Of a DNA stretch of 64,000 nucleotides, positions 8,142 to 17,815 are shown in pieces. Source of the DNA: CAZYQW01 sp964649825 (GTDB lineage Bacteria > Planctomycetota > B15-G4 > JADJEK01); contig CAZYQW010000142.1 in the NCBI GenBank assembly GCA_964649825.1, forward strand, positions 62,001-126,000. Reading direction: 5' to 3'. Made by a program: the position numbers and the translations under genes. The first letter of the stretch is position 1. Every line of letters starts with the position of its first letter. The notes under the pieces are model-generated. The model was not told the origin of the DNA. It did not search any database and saw nothing but the letters and a program-made list of their open reading frames with translations.

Positions 8142-10041
8142 ATGCCTTCAACGTCTCGTCGTCGCCTGGGCGGAATCGCCGTCTTGTTCACCTCGATCGC
8201 AGCGGGCGCCGGCGCAGATGCGCAGGAACTGCCGCTCTCCGGCGTCTACGGCGTCGACCTCGTCTACGCCAGCTCGACGTCGGGCACGTCGCAAGCGTAC
8301 GTCGTGGCGCCGGCTGCCACCGCGGCGGCGATTCCGGTGGGACCCGTTCTGAACAGCGTGCCGTCGCGCTGGGCGCACCGGCGCCGGACGCTGGGCGCGC
8401 TCGAGACGAACATCACGTACGTGCCGCCGGTGATCGCGATGACGCCGATGGGGGACGCTCCCGGGAACGGCGCGATCCACCTGATCGATGCGCGCGCCGG
8501 GATCGCGACGGCGCTCGTGCCGACGGGGAATCCGGCCGGCTACGACCTCGCGGTCGACGAATCGCTCCAGTACGTGCTCTCCATCGAGGACGACGGCGCC
8601 GGCGGAACCACGCTGCGAGGCTTCTCGTTCGCGACGCCGGGAACGCTCACGCCGCTCGCACCGGCCACCCTGGCCCTCACCGGCTCGCCGTCGGCATACG
8701 TGAATCGCGTCGGCGTCGACGAGTCGAGTGACGAGCTCCACGTCTCGACCGCGGACGGGATCCACGTGATCCAGCTCGCGAGCGGCGCGCCGCAGATGGC
8801 CGCGTCCCAATTCGTGTCCTCCGCTCCGTACGCGCCGACCACGAATCCGCACCGGCTGTCGTGCGCGGGCCCCGAGACGTGGGTGATCGGCACGTGCCGG
8901 TTCGACGCCGGCAACGTGCCGGTCGAGGCGGGCTGGATGGCCTGGAACGACATGGGAACATCGAGTGCCGGCGCGTACGGGACGGTGCCGACGGTGCCCA
9001 CGAAGTCGTGGGTTCCGGCCGCGGGGACCGAGGAGCTCGCCGTGGTCGACAACGGCGTCGACGCGTACGTGTACTACCTGCTGCGCGAGCCGGGGCCGGG
9101 GACGTTCTTCGTGAAGCCGTCGGCGATCGGAGTGGCGCGGTTCGTCGGAATGTCGCCGCCGGCGACGTCGACGATCCTCTGTCCGGACGAGTGCGGCGAG
9201 CCGTTCGCCAACCCGGCCGTGTACGGGACGCGCGTCGCGCTCGAGAGCAGCCTCGGCCCGCCTTTCATCTTCGACCCGCCCGGCGGCGCCGAGAAGATCA
9301 GCATCCTCTACTCGCCGCTCGACCCGCTCGGCAGCTCGACCACCGATGGCCTTCTCGCCGTGGCGGGACCGCTCGGCGGACGCATCAGCACCAAGGGGAT
9401 GGATCGGCCCATCTGGACCCACGACGGCACGCGCGTGATCTCCTGCACGAGCCACTTCCCGGGCGCCCCGAACCCGGTCGCGCCCGGCATCGAGGTGCTC
9501 GACGTGCCGGCCGATCAGCCGGTGAGCCAGTACACGGTGCCCCACACGATCGTGCCGAACCCGACGTCGCCGAACCGATCGATCATCTTCCCGGCGATCT
9601 TCACGCCGCGCGAGGCGGGACCGGCTCGGCACGGCCCAGGTGGACGGCGGGGCCGGCAATCCGGCCGGCGCCGCGTACGCGGACGCTCAGCCGGTGGCGC
9701 TGCCGCTCGACCTTCACCTGACCGTGACTCCGACGCTCGCGAACGCGCAGGGCAAGACGTTCTTCGCGAGCGGCGAGACGGTCGGGTTCTCGATGACGAC
9801 GGGCGCGGCGAGCACGGCGATGGTGATCGCGTTCGACGTCGACGTCCCGTCGCCCGGGCTCTTCCTCGCGATCGATCCGAGCCCGTTGATCTGGGTGCCC
9901 GGGAACGCGATCCAGGGGACGATCCCGACGTTCCTGCCCGCCGTCCCGGGCATCGAGGTCTACGTCCAGGGCTTCACGCTCGATTCGGGCGAGGTCCTGC
10001 TCAGCGAGACCGCGTCGGCGCGGATCGACCTGGGCCCCTGA
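8142..10041 (+). CDS. Secreted propeller-like protein, interrupted by a frameshift near 9621
   Basis: The ATG at 8142 follows AAGGAGG (8130-8136) at ideal spacing, and the first 28 residues form a signal peptide with a likely cut after GADAQ. Residues up to about 490 are Gly/Pro/Thr-rich beta repeats (for example PIWTHDGTRVISCTSHFPG), like TolB/propeller-type extracellular proteins. After FPAIFTPREAG the frame turns into an Arg-rich shadow. Meaningful protein resumes in the +1 frame (RLGTAQVDGGAGN onward) and runs to a TGA at 10039-10041. A single extra base near 9616-9624 explains this. As read, the original frame stays open to 10061. Either a sequencing error or a real mutation is possible. 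The function is unknown. Confidence 0.7.
9609..9640 (+). other. Probable frameshift site in the 8142 gene
   Basis: Protein-like sequence ends in one frame at GGA 9618-9620 and resumes in the next frame at CGG 9622, so one surplus base (around C9621) restores a continuous product. The displaced 3' part (9640-10041) encodes a hydrophobic beta-rich domain with no Arg-rich shadow character. Confidence 0.65.
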
Positions 10042-10165
10042 GACCCGCGCGCGTCTCGTAGAGTCCGTCTCGAGGCGAGCCGACTCGCAGGAGTCCGCTC
10101 GTCTCGGTTCATTCCCCGTGGTTCGTGGACTCCTTTCGTCCTCGCCTTCGACCAGGACCGTTCCC

Positions 10166-12865
10166 ATGCGCCGTTCATCTCTCCACGTTCTCCTCGTTCC
10201 GCTCACGTTTCTCGCCGCCCGCTCGATCGCGCCGGCCGCGGAGACGAACCCGGACCCGACCAACGCGGAGGTGCCGTTGGCGGCGAAGGGCGGCTGGCAC
10301 GCGTCGTTGATCTACGACAACGACGTCGGCGTCTGGACGGTCGGCACCGCCCAGATCTTCCCGCAGTTCGGCTGCCCCGAGGTGTTCGGGCTCGACGACA
10401 AGGGGCGCTGCACCATCGCGGTCTCGTACAGCGGCAAGTGGACGCCGCTTCCGACCGTACAGGACGGCGAGTGGCTCGGCGCGCTCGAGCACTTCGACCT
10501 CGACCCGCACCTCGACGGTCCGGAGATGTACACCGGGGGGAAGAAGGGCAACCTGTTCCAGATCCGCGCGCACGAGGAGGCGGATTTCGACACGCGGATC
10601 ATCACGCGCTTCCCCGGCGAGGAGATCCACACGCTCGTCGGCGGCGACCTGCTGCCGTCGCGGGCGGGGAACGAGCTGCTCGCGTTCTCGCGCCAGGGCG
10701 TGGTCTGGGACGTCCGCCCGCCCGACGCGCCCGGCGGCGCGTTCTCGGCCCCCGAGATCGCGCGCCTCGGCGGCCGGGTGCGGCAGGCGGCCGTGCTCCC
10801 GGCGCGCGCGGGGGAGGCCCCGTGGATCGCGGCCACCTGTCGGTTCGGGAAGGTGCTGCTCTTGCGGATGGGCGGCGGCGGCCTCGACGTGCGCGTGGTG
10901 GTCGACGAGCCGATGGGATTCGGTCGGCTCGCGGTGCGGAAGTCGGCCCCCGGCGAGCCGGTCGTGCTGTACGCGTCGCGCGACGACGGCGTGATCCTGC
11001 GCTGCGAGGGCCGCCCCGGGCAGGACGACTGGCGACGCGAGATCGTCTACGCCGGGCCGCAAGGACCGCGCGGCGTGGCCGCCGGCCGCTTCTCCGCCGA
11101 TCCGAACGTCGAGACGATCGCCGTGTTCGGCTACTCGAAGCGCGTGCAGCTCCTCTCCCGCGAGCCGGGGAAGGCGTGGTCGGTCGAGACGATCTTCGAG
11201 GAACGCGACAAGGGGCACTGGTTGGCGACGGCCGAGCTCGACGGCCGCAACGGCACCGACGAGCTGATCGCGTCCGGCTACGGCGCGCGCGTCGTCCTGC
11301 TCTCGCGGCCGCCCGGCTACGGGATCGACGGCGTGATCACCGACCCCGACGAGAAGGAAGCGGAACGGAAGCAGCAAGCGAGCGCGACGGGCGCGTCGCC
11401 CCCGCCGATTCGCGTCGCGATGCGCTCGACCGGCGAGGCCCGCCGTATCGACCCGATCGGCTATCGCGGCGGCTTCTTCGCCAAGACGCTGGTATACGAG
11501 ACGCTCGTGCGGCGCGACGCGGCCGGCCGCATCGTCCCCGCCCTCGCCGAGTCGTGGACGTTCGAGGACGGCGGGAGGAGTCTCGTCCTCGTCCTGCGGG
11601 AGGGAGCTCGTTTCCACGACGGGACGCCCGTCGACGCCGACTCGGTGGCGACGCACGTCCGGCGGTGGTTCGGTCTGCCCGAGCACGGCTGGCTCCGATC
11701 GAGCGAGCGGATTCGCGACGTCCGGGCGCGTTCCCTGCGCGATGTGGTGATCACGATGGATCGTCCCCACGCGCTCCTGCCGGACCTGGCTGCGATCAAC
11801 CCATGCGCGGTCCGGGGCGCCGGCGCGCTCGATGCCCAGGGCGAGTTCCTGCGCCCGATCGGGTCGGGCCCGTTCGCGTACCTCGAGTCCGACGAGCGCA
11901 CGGCCACGCATCGGTTTCGGCGCGTCGCCGACGGCGCGCGCGTCGATCTGATCGCTTTTCCCGCCGAGTCCCGCATCTTCGACGCGTTCATGGCGGGCGG
12001 CCTCGACCTGATCGCGGACGGCTGGTACGAGGTCGTGCCGCGCGATCGGATCGGCGAGCTCGCGAGCGATCCCGGACTCTGCGTCGAGGATGCGCCGGGC
12101 TCGAGCGTCTGGTACCTGAGCTTCCGGTTGGACGGACCGACGGCGGACGTCGAGCTGCGCCGCGCCCTGGTGGGGGCGGTGAATCGGACGGAGCTGATCC
12201 AGGTCGTCGAACGCGGTCACGCCGATCCGTGCTTCGGGCTCGCCGCGCCGACCGTGAAGGTCTGGCCGCCGGCGCGGCCGCGCTCGATGAACACGGTGAA
12301 CAGGGTGAACACCGCTGCGACTCGCGGGCCGGAGCTCGTCCTCCTCGTCCGCGTGGCCGAGACGCGGGAGCAGAGGATCGGGAACGTGGTGGCGGAGCAG
12401 TTCCGCCGCGCGGGCATCGCGTGCCGGGTGGTCGCGGTCGACGCGGACGGGTATCGGAAGCAGCTCGCGACGGGCGACTACGACGTCCGCGTCGAGCACA
12501 CCTGGGGCGTCCCGTACGACCCGTACGTCACCCTCACCAACCGTTTCCTGCCGCCCGCGTCGAGACCGAACGCGGCGGAGAACCGCTCGCACGGCGTCGA
12601 CCCGCGGATCCGCGAGCTCGTGCTCCAGGCGACGCGCACGCCCGACCCGAACGACCTGCCCGCGATCTACCGCGGCATCCAGACCCTCATCGATGACGAG
12701 GCCCTGTACGTTCCGCTCCTCGTCCCGCGCCGGGTGCTGCTCTGTCGGTCGGGCGTTCGCGGCGCCCGCATCGACCACGACCTCTATCGCGTCGATCTCT
12801 CGTCGCTCGAGCGCGCGCCCGCCGGAGCGGACGAGCGCGGCCGAGATGCAGCGAGCCGGCGATGA
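10166..12865 (+). CDS. Fusion of N-terminal propeller-like domain with SBP_bac_5 peptide/nickel-binding domain
   Basis: An 899-residue exported protein. A signal peptide (MRRSSLHVLLVPLTFLAARS) is followed by about 370 residues of propeller-like repeats such as GRFSADPNVETIAVFGYSKR and ATAELDGRNGTDELIASGYG. A charged linker (DPDEKEAERKQQ) comes near residue 395. From about residue 414 to 890 the sequence is an ABC-transporter family-5 solute-binding protein: KTLVYETLVRRD, PALAESWTFEDGGRSL, REGARFHDGTPVDADSV, and a C-terminal YDPYVTLTNRF. SBPs of this family bind peptides, nickel chelates or opines and normally carry no such N-terminal domain. No ABC permease is next to it. ATG 10166 is chosen because it starts the signal peptide. 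Confidence 0.8.
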   Translation: MRRSSLHVLLVPLTFLAARSIAPAAETNPDPTNAEVPLAAKGGWHASLIYDNDVGVWTVGTAQIFPQFGCPEVFGLDDKGRCTIAVSYSGKWTPLPTVQDGEWLGALEHFDLDPHLDGPEMYTGGKKGNLFQIRAHEEADFDTRIITRFPGEEIHTLVGGDLLPSRAGNELLAFSRQGVVWDVRPPDAPGGAFSAPEIARLGGRVRQAAVLPARAGEAPWIAATCRFGKVLLLRMGGGGLDVRVVVDEPMGFGRLAVRKSAPGEPVVLYASRDDGVILRCEGRPGQDDWRREIVYAGPQGPRGVAAGRFSADPNVETIAVFGYSKRVQLLSREPGKAWSVETIFEERDKGHWLATAELDGRNGTDELIASGYGARVVLLSRPPGYGIDGVITDPDEKEAERKQQASATGASPPPIRVAMRSTGEARRIDPIGYRGGFFAKTLVYETLVRRDAAGRIVPALAESWTFEDGGRSLVLVLREGARFHDGTPVDADSVATHVRRWFGLPEHGWLRSSERIRDVRARSLRDVVITMDRPHALLPDLAAINPCAVRGAGALDAQGEFLRPIGSGPFAYLESDERTATHRFRRVADGARVDLIAFPAESRIFDAFMAGGLDLIADGWYEVVPRDRIGELASDPGLCVEDAPGSSVWYLSFRLDGPTADVELRRALVGAVNRTELIQVVERGHADPCFGLAAPTVKVWPPARPRSMNTVNRVNTAATRGPELVLLVRVAETREQRIGNVVAEQFRRAGIACRVVAVDADGYRKQLATGDYDVRVEHTWGVPYDPYVTLTNRFLPPASRPNAAENRSHGVDPRIRELVLQATRTPDPNDLPAIYRGIQTLIDDEALYVPLLVPRRVLLCRSGVRGARIDHDLYRVDLSSLERAPAGADERGRDAASRR

Positions 12866-12875
12866 GAACGGCGGC

Positions 12876-12894
12876 CCGGCTCCCCGGGAGCCGG
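12876..12894. terminator. Palindrome between convergent genes
   Basis: CCGGCTCCC and its complement (12876-12884 and 12886-12894) flank a single base. It lies ten bases after the SBP-fusion stop and 38 bases before the stop of the opposing gene, so it could terminate both. Confidence 0.45.
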
Positions 12895-12931
12895 ACCACC
12901 ATCGTTCGTTCGATCGAAGCTCGAGGTGCGT

Positions 12932-14536
12932 CTACTGGCCGATGGCGAACTTGATGTGGAGGGAGCCGCCGATCTTGGCCGGGAAGTGAAGCCACTGGGT
13001 GATGCCGCTTCCCTGGCCATACGCCGCTGACGAACCGCTGATCACGATGTCGAGGCCGTTCGACATCTGGATCGGGTCGTTCGGGTAGACCGACGGGTTG
13101 TGCATGCCGACCTGCGAGTACAGGTGCAGGCCGATGAGGCTCGGGTCGTTCGGGATCTGGAAGACCGGCATTGTCTCTTGGGTCACCGGGATGACGACGA
13201 GCGGCTGGACGAAGAGCAGGTCGTTCGGCTCGTGGACGGGCTGGCTCGTTGGGCTGATCCCGACGTACAGGTAGCACTCGGTGACGCTGATCATCACCTC
13301 GCAGACCGTCTCGAGCCCAAACGAGTCGATCACTTTGAACAGGATCGTGTGGTCGCCAACGTCGCCGTTCATCGGCGTCCAGGAGAACATCGTGCTGACC
13401 GGGTTCCCCGTCTGTGGGAGCGGGGGATTCAAAGTTGCCGAAGGCGGCAGCCCGGTGGCGGTCAGCGTCACCATGTCGGCGGGGTTGACGTCAGATCCCA
13501 TCACCGTGAACTGGATCGGCTGCCCGACGATCGCGGTGAACGGTCCGGGCGGGTTGATTTCGCACGATGGGAACGGCGCGACGCCGAGCGGCGCGAACGT
13601 GACGTGCTCCCACTGACCGGGAACGAGCGAGAGTGCCGACAAGGTGAGCTGCGTCGTCTGCAGCGAGGCGCCGTTCCAGAAGAGGCGGTAGAGGCCGGTT
13701 TGGCCGGCGCCGTTCGGGAACTCCTGCGTCAGCAGGATGTCCCCGACGATCGACTGGAACTCGGAGGCCGGCGCCGCGAGCAGCCGGCTCGTCCCGAAGT
13801 TGACCCCGTAGAACGCTTCGTTCGGCAGAACGATATCGATGTCCTCGATCGCAACGCCGAGGTTCACGCTCGACACCGTCCCGTTCGGATCGATGATGAA
13901 CATCAATCCCTGATCCTCGGCGCCGGCGATGATCTTGCCGGCGATGGGCCCCCACTTCACGGGGTCATTGGGTACCGTGATCAGCCCCTCGAGGTGCACG
14001 TTGACGTCCGCGATCAGAGTCGGCACGCCCGCGTTGTCGATGCGCCAGACCTCGCCGTTCGTCGTCGCTGCGACGAGGTCGCCCCCGACGACCCCGGCGC
14101 GATCGATGTAGAACGAGCCGCGGAACAGTCCGTTGTTCAAGCCGGGCAGGCTGACCCACGGGTTCAAGATCGTGTTGCCGCCGTTGGTCACGCGGACGAT
14201 CTCGCCGTCGTTGCCGTTGCCGATGAACACGTCACCGATCACGAAGGCGCCCGGATTGCCGATCGATCGGACCGTCGCGACCTTCAGCTCGTCGGTCTGG
14301 CCCGCGAGCGAGGAGAACGCGTTGTTCGATCCGTCGAACTCGATCCGCTCCAGGTTGTTCGGGAGCCCGCTCGGATAGTTGACGGACATGATCAGAGAGT
14401 TGGTGGGCTCGTGGTAGTCGATGCCGACCGGGCTGTTGAAGTTCGTAGAGAGCTGGACCAAAGTGATGGACTGACCGAACGTCGGCCCGACGGTCGCAAC
14501 CAAGGTCGCCACGAAAGCAGCAAGGGAACACCTCAA
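12932..14536 (-). CDS. Secreted NHL-like/Ig-like protein with planctomycete-type C-terminal module
   Basis: A 534-residue exported protein. It starts at TTG 14536 with AGGAGG (14550-14545) eight bases upstream; the first 21 residues are a signal peptide ending in TFGQ. Residues 25-320 contain short NHL- or SMP-30-like strands (SPVGIDYHEPTNSLIMSVNY, GEVWRIDNAGVPTLIADV). Residues 330-420 look like a putative-Ig (He_PIG) domain (GQPIQFTVMGSD, then LPPSATLNP and FSWTPMNGDVGDH). The C-terminal 110 residues carry the module that ends in SNGLDIVIS, partly matching the ending of the first gene. It is probably a surface or matrix protein. No catalytic residues are recognisable. Confidence 0.8.
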   Translation of the reverse strand: MRCSLAAFVATLVATVGPTFGQSITLVQLSTNFNSPVGIDYHEPTNSLIMSVNYPSGLPNNLERIEFDGSNNAFSSLAGQTDELKVATVRSIGNPGAFVIGDVFIGNGNDGEIVRVTNGGNTILNPWVSLPGLNNGLFRGSFYIDRAGVVGGDLVAATTNGEVWRIDNAGVPTLIADVNVHLEGLITVPNDPVKWGPIAGKIIAGAEDQGLMFIIDPNGTVSSVNLGVAIEDIDIVLPNEAFYGVNFGTSRLLAAPASEFQSIVGDILLTQEFPNGAGQTGLYRLFWNGASLQTTQLTLSALSLVPGQWEHVTFAPLGVAPFPSCEINPPGPFTAIVGQPIQFTVMGSDVNPADMVTLTATGLPPSATLNPPLPQTGNPVSTMFSWTPMNGDVGDHTILFKVIDSFGLETVCEVMISVTECYLYVGISPTSQPVHEPNDLLFVQPLVVIPVTQETMPVFQIPNDPSLIGLHLYSQVGMHNPSVYPNDPIQMSNGLDIVISGSSAAYGQGSGITQWLHFPAKIGGSLHIKFAIGQ

Positions 14537-14711
14537 GGTTCTCTCCTCCTAAGGGGACGAAACAGAGGGTCGACGCGTGGCTCGCGTTACAAAGACTTGC
14601 GCCACGCGGCTTCTCGAATGGCCGCCGATTCTAGGGTCTCGCAGAGATACGGCTGTTCGGTCGGGCAGAGAAAACGTCTCTCACGCGGGCCGCGGCGAAC
14701 AAGACCAGAGG

Positions 14712-16742
14712 TCACGGCGAGGTCGTCGCCTTCGAAGCCACGGTGTCCCAGACCCAGGTGGCGATCCGGGCGTACGTGAGGTCCGCTTCGCGATCCGCCC
14801 GTCCCGTGACGGTGGCGCACGGATCCTCCGGATCGAACTCGAGATCGAAGCCCTCGCCGCGAAACTGCACGCGGTCGCCGCTCCGGGCCACCTCGAACTC
14901 GCGACCGGCGAAGCGGGCACGGATGACGGTCCGATCGCCGACGACGTCGCGGCAGAATCCGTCGTGCGTGGCGAACCGGCGCCAGTCCGCCGCGCTCCCG
15001 AAGAAGCGCGGCTTCATCACGTAGGGGCCGCCGTCCTCGGGGCAGAAGACGTCGCAGTTGCCGCACTCGTTGCAGAAGTCCGCGAAGTTGCCGATCTGGT
15101 GCTTCTGCTCGATGACGAGCGATCCGTCGACGCGCGCGGCGATCGTCGAGCCGTCGCTCGTGACCTTGACGATCGGGACTTCGAGTCGCGGGAGGACGAA
15201 CGTGAAGTTCGCGTCGTTCGGGCAGACCGGCACGCACTTGTCGCACGTGATGCAGTCGAACAGCTCGAGCCTCGAGCCGATCTTCCTCGGCGGCTTCCGG
15301 TTCTCCTCGAAACGGTAGCGAGGATCGGCGACGACGGCGTCGGCGTAGACGTTCGCGTTCTGCACCCGCGCCGCGGAGATCCAGCGGCTCGCCACGTCGG
15401 GGCCGACGATCGCGCGCCAGTCTCGCCCGGCCTCGAGCGCGTCGATGGCACGGCCGCCCAGCTCCTCGTCGCCGCCGAGCGAGGCGAGAGCCGCGGCCGC
15501 CCGCCCGTAGGCGCGGAGGACGAACGCGTCCAGGTCGCCGGCGCCGACCGCGTCCATGCGCGTCGCGAGCTCGTCGAAGTAGCCCTTGCCGCGACCGTAG
15601 CCGCCGGGCTTCAAGAGGTCGCTGCAGACGGTGACCGGAGCGAGGCCGAGCGCGACGGCGTCCGGGAAGTTCTTGCGGTCGACGCCGGCCGCGAACGAGA
15701 TCGGGTAGCGGTCGCCGAACCGTTCGCGGAAGCGGCGCACGAGCTGGATCGCGAGCACGTGGAGCGGCGGCCCCGACAGGTACATCTCCTTCTCGGCGGC
15801 GGAGAAGAAGCCGCGGTGGTTCTGGACGATCAGCGTGTTGCTGAACTTGGCCCCGAACCCTCGGCCGAGGCCGCGCGCCGTCTCGCCCAGGCGCAGGACG
15901 AACTCGACCGCCTGGTCCCACCTCGTGTCGCGCTCGAACGCGGAGTCGGGGACGATTACGTCCTCGTACCCGAGCCCGTCGTTCAGCAGGCCGCGGACCG
16001 ACTCGCGTCCGAGCAGCATCGGATTGAACTTCACGATGCAGTCGAGATCGTTCTCCCGCAGGAGGAAGTCGATGATCGCCTCGATCTCGCCGGGCGGGCA
16101 ACCGTGGAAGGTGCTGAGCGTGAGCGACTCGGAAAGGCGCGTCGGATAGTCGACGTCGCGGAACCGCCGGTGCTCGGCCGGGATCTCGCGACGCAGTCGG
16201 TCGACGATGGGGCTTGCGTCCTTCATCCCGCGGATGAACGCCTGGACGCGTTCGCTCTTCACTCCCTCCAGGTCGTATCCGACGCTCATGTCGAACAGCG
16301 TGGCGGCGCCGCCGTCGGGGATCTCGAGCGCTCCGCTTTCGATCAGGACCTCGATCAGCATGCGGCCCTTGACGTACTCCTCGAGCGATTCCTCGAGCTT
16401 CAGCTCCTGCGACCACTCGACGTTGTAGCCGATCGTCTGCATGTCGATGCACGGCCGTGGGATCGAGAGCTGGTCGTTGATCTGCACCGTCTTCAGCTCG
16501 TGGATCCGTCCACCGGCGAGCCACGAGAGCACGAGGTTCTGGGCCATCTGCGATTGCGGCCCGGCCGCGGGTCCGAACGGCGTGGCGGCCCGGCGGCCGT
16601 GGAACGAGACCGAGATGTCCCTCGCCGCGTCCCCCAGGAAGAACTTCCGGCGCGGCAGATGGAAGATCGAGTCCTCATCCGCGAGCTCTCGGAGCATCCT
16701 CTCCAGCAGTCGTCCGAACGGGAGGGGGCGTAGCTCGACCAT
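14712..16742 (-). CDS. YgfK-like Fe-S oxidoreductase lacking the central NADPH/FAD domain
   Basis: The 676 residues open like E. coli YgfK, annotated as a putative selenate reductase subunit: RPLPFGRLLERM, then ATPFGPAAGPQSQMAQNLV, GGRIHELKTVQI and STFHGCPPGEIEAI. This is a dihydroorotate-dehydrogenase-like barrel. Two ferredoxin motifs follow, CITCDKCVPVCP near residue 496 and CNECGNCDVFCP near residue 557, and then a 90-residue tail. YgfK is about 1,030 residues long and has a GltD-like pyridine-nucleotide reductase module before its final cluster; that module is missing here. The gene is 14 bases downstream of hemF on the same strand and probably co-transcribed. The substrate is unknown. 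Confidence 0.75.
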   Translation of the reverse strand: MVELRPLPFGRLLERMLRELADEDSIFHLPRRKFFLGDAARDISVSFHGRRAATPFGPAAGPQSQMAQNLVLSWLAGGRIHELKTVQINDQLSIPRPCIDMQTIGYNVEWSQELKLEESLEEYVKGRMLIEVLIESGALEIPDGGAATLFDMSVGYDLEGVKSERVQAFIRGMKDASPIVDRLRREIPAEHRRFRDVDYPTRLSESLTLSTFHGCPPGEIEAIIDFLLRENDLDCIVKFNPMLLGRESVRGLLNDGLGYEDVIVPDSAFERDTRWDQAVEFVLRLGETARGLGRGFGAKFSNTLIVQNHRGFFSAAEKEMYLSGPPLHVLAIQLVRRFRERFGDRYPISFAAGVDRKNFPDAVALGLAPVTVCSDLLKPGGYGRGKGYFDELATRMDAVGAGDLDAFVLRAYGRAAAALASLGGDEELGGRAIDALEAGRDWRAIVGPDVASRWISAARVQNANVYADAVVADPRYRFEENRKPPRKIGSRLELFDCITCDKCVPVCPNDANFTFVLPRLEVPIVKVTSDGSTIAARVDGSLVIEQKHQIGNFADFCNECGNCDVFCPEDGGPYVMKPRFFGSAADWRRFATHDGFCRDVVGDRTVIRARFAGREFEVARSGDRVQFRGEGFDLEFDPEDPCATVTGRADREADLTYARIATWVWDTVASKATTSP

Positions 16743-16756
16743 GCGACTCGTCTCGG

Positions 16757-17665
16757 TCAGTCGCCCGCGAGCCAGTCGCGCGGCGGGAGGAACTTCTCGT
16801 AGAGCTCGGCCTCGCGGCTTCCCGGCGCGGGGCGCTCGTCGTACGCGAACCGCACGAGCGGCGGAAGGGAGGCGAGGATCGACTCCACGCGCCCGCCGGA
16901 CTGGAGGCCGAACCGCGTGCCGCGATCATATAGGAGGTTGAACTCGACGTACCGCCCGCGGCGGTAGAGCTGGAACGATCGCTCGCGATCGCCGTACGGC
17001 GTGTCCTTCCGGCGCGCGAGGATCGGCAGGTACGCGGGGAGGAACTGGTCGGAGATCCTCTTGGACAGCGCGAAGCAGCGCTCGAACCCCCCTTCGTCGA
17101 GGTCGTCGAAGAAGAGGCCGCCGATGCCGCGCGCCTCGCCGCGGTGGGGGAGGAAGAAGTAGCGGTCGCACGCCGTTTTCATGGCGGGGTGGACGTCGCT
17201 TCCGAACGGACGGCACGCCTCCGCCGCCGCGCGATGCCAATGGCGGGCGTCCTCCTCGAAGCCGTAGCAGGGAGTGAGGTCGAAGCCGCCGCCGAACCAC
17301 CAGACGGGGTCCGCGTCCGCCGCGGCGGCCACGAAGAACCGGAAGTTCGCGTGCGTGGTCGGCGCGTACGGATTGAGCGGGTGGACGATGAGGGAGATCG
17401 ACGTCGCCTCGTAGCTCCGGCCGGCCAGCTCCGGGCGGCGCCCCGTTGCCGCCTCGGGCAGGCTCGCGCCGACGGTGTGCGAGAAGTTGACCGCCGCCTG
17501 CTCGATCACGGATCCACCGGCGAGGACTCGGGGACGCGCGACGCCGCCGCGTTCGCCGGCGATCTCGTCGCGCCGGAACCGCGTGCGCCCGTCGACCTCC
17601 TCGAGCGCGTGGCAGATGCGGTCCTGGAGCGACGTCAGGTGTTCGAGGACGGCGCGCGGATCCAT
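16757..17665 (-). CDS. hemF: Oxygen-dependent coproporphyrinogen III oxidase
   Basis: HemF converts coproporphyrinogen III to protoporphyrinogen IX with O2 in haem synthesis. The 302-residue sequence has the family signatures: SHTVGASLPEA, NPYAPTTHANFRFF, WWFGGGFDLTPCYGFEEDA, YFFLPHRGEARGIGGLFFDD, and the C-terminal GLQSGGRVESILASLPP. ATG 17665 is preferred over ATG 17674 because TAGGAT (17678-17673 on the minus strand) sits seven bases before it and overlaps the earlier ATG; the longer form would add three residues. It precedes the YgfK-like gene in the same direction. The oxygen requirement suggests the organism lives at least partly aerobically. Confidence 0.93.
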   Translation of the reverse strand: MDPRAVLEHLTSLQDRICHALEEVDGRTRFRRDEIAGERGGVARPRVLAGGSVIEQAAVNFSHTVGASLPEAATGRRPELAGRSYEATSISLIVHPLNPYAPTTHANFRFFVAAAADADPVWWFGGGFDLTPCYGFEEDARHWHRAAAEACRPFGSDVHPAMKTACDRYFFLPHRGEARGIGGLFFDDLDEGGFERCFALSKRISDQFLPAYLPILARRKDTPYGDRERSFQLYRRGRYVEFNLLYDRGTRFGLQSGGRVESILASLPPLVRFAYDERPAPGSREAELYEKFLPPRDWLAGD

Positions 17666-17672
17666 CGTGGGC

Positions 17673-17678
17673 ATCCTA
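17673..17678 (-). promoter_or_regulatory. Putative -10 box for leaderless hemF
   Basis: TAGGAT on the minus strand, seven bases before ATG 17665, matches the TAnnnT pattern seen before several other genes here. No convincing -35 box is visible. Confidence 0.3.
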
Positions 17679-17815
17679 GGACGCGAGCGCCGGAACGCGG
17701 TGCCTAATTCGCTTCCCCGGCCGTCGCCGCGATCCGCTCGGGGGGGAGGGAGCCGTGTCACCGCCGAGTCGAGCCGTGGTACAGAGGAGCGCCGCATTCG
17801 CTCCGGAGCCTGCAC

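Noticed and set aside
10175..12778. 867-residue minus-strand frame under the SBP fusion
   Set aside because: Arg/Asp/Val-rich shadow; the plus strand has a signal peptide and a known domain.
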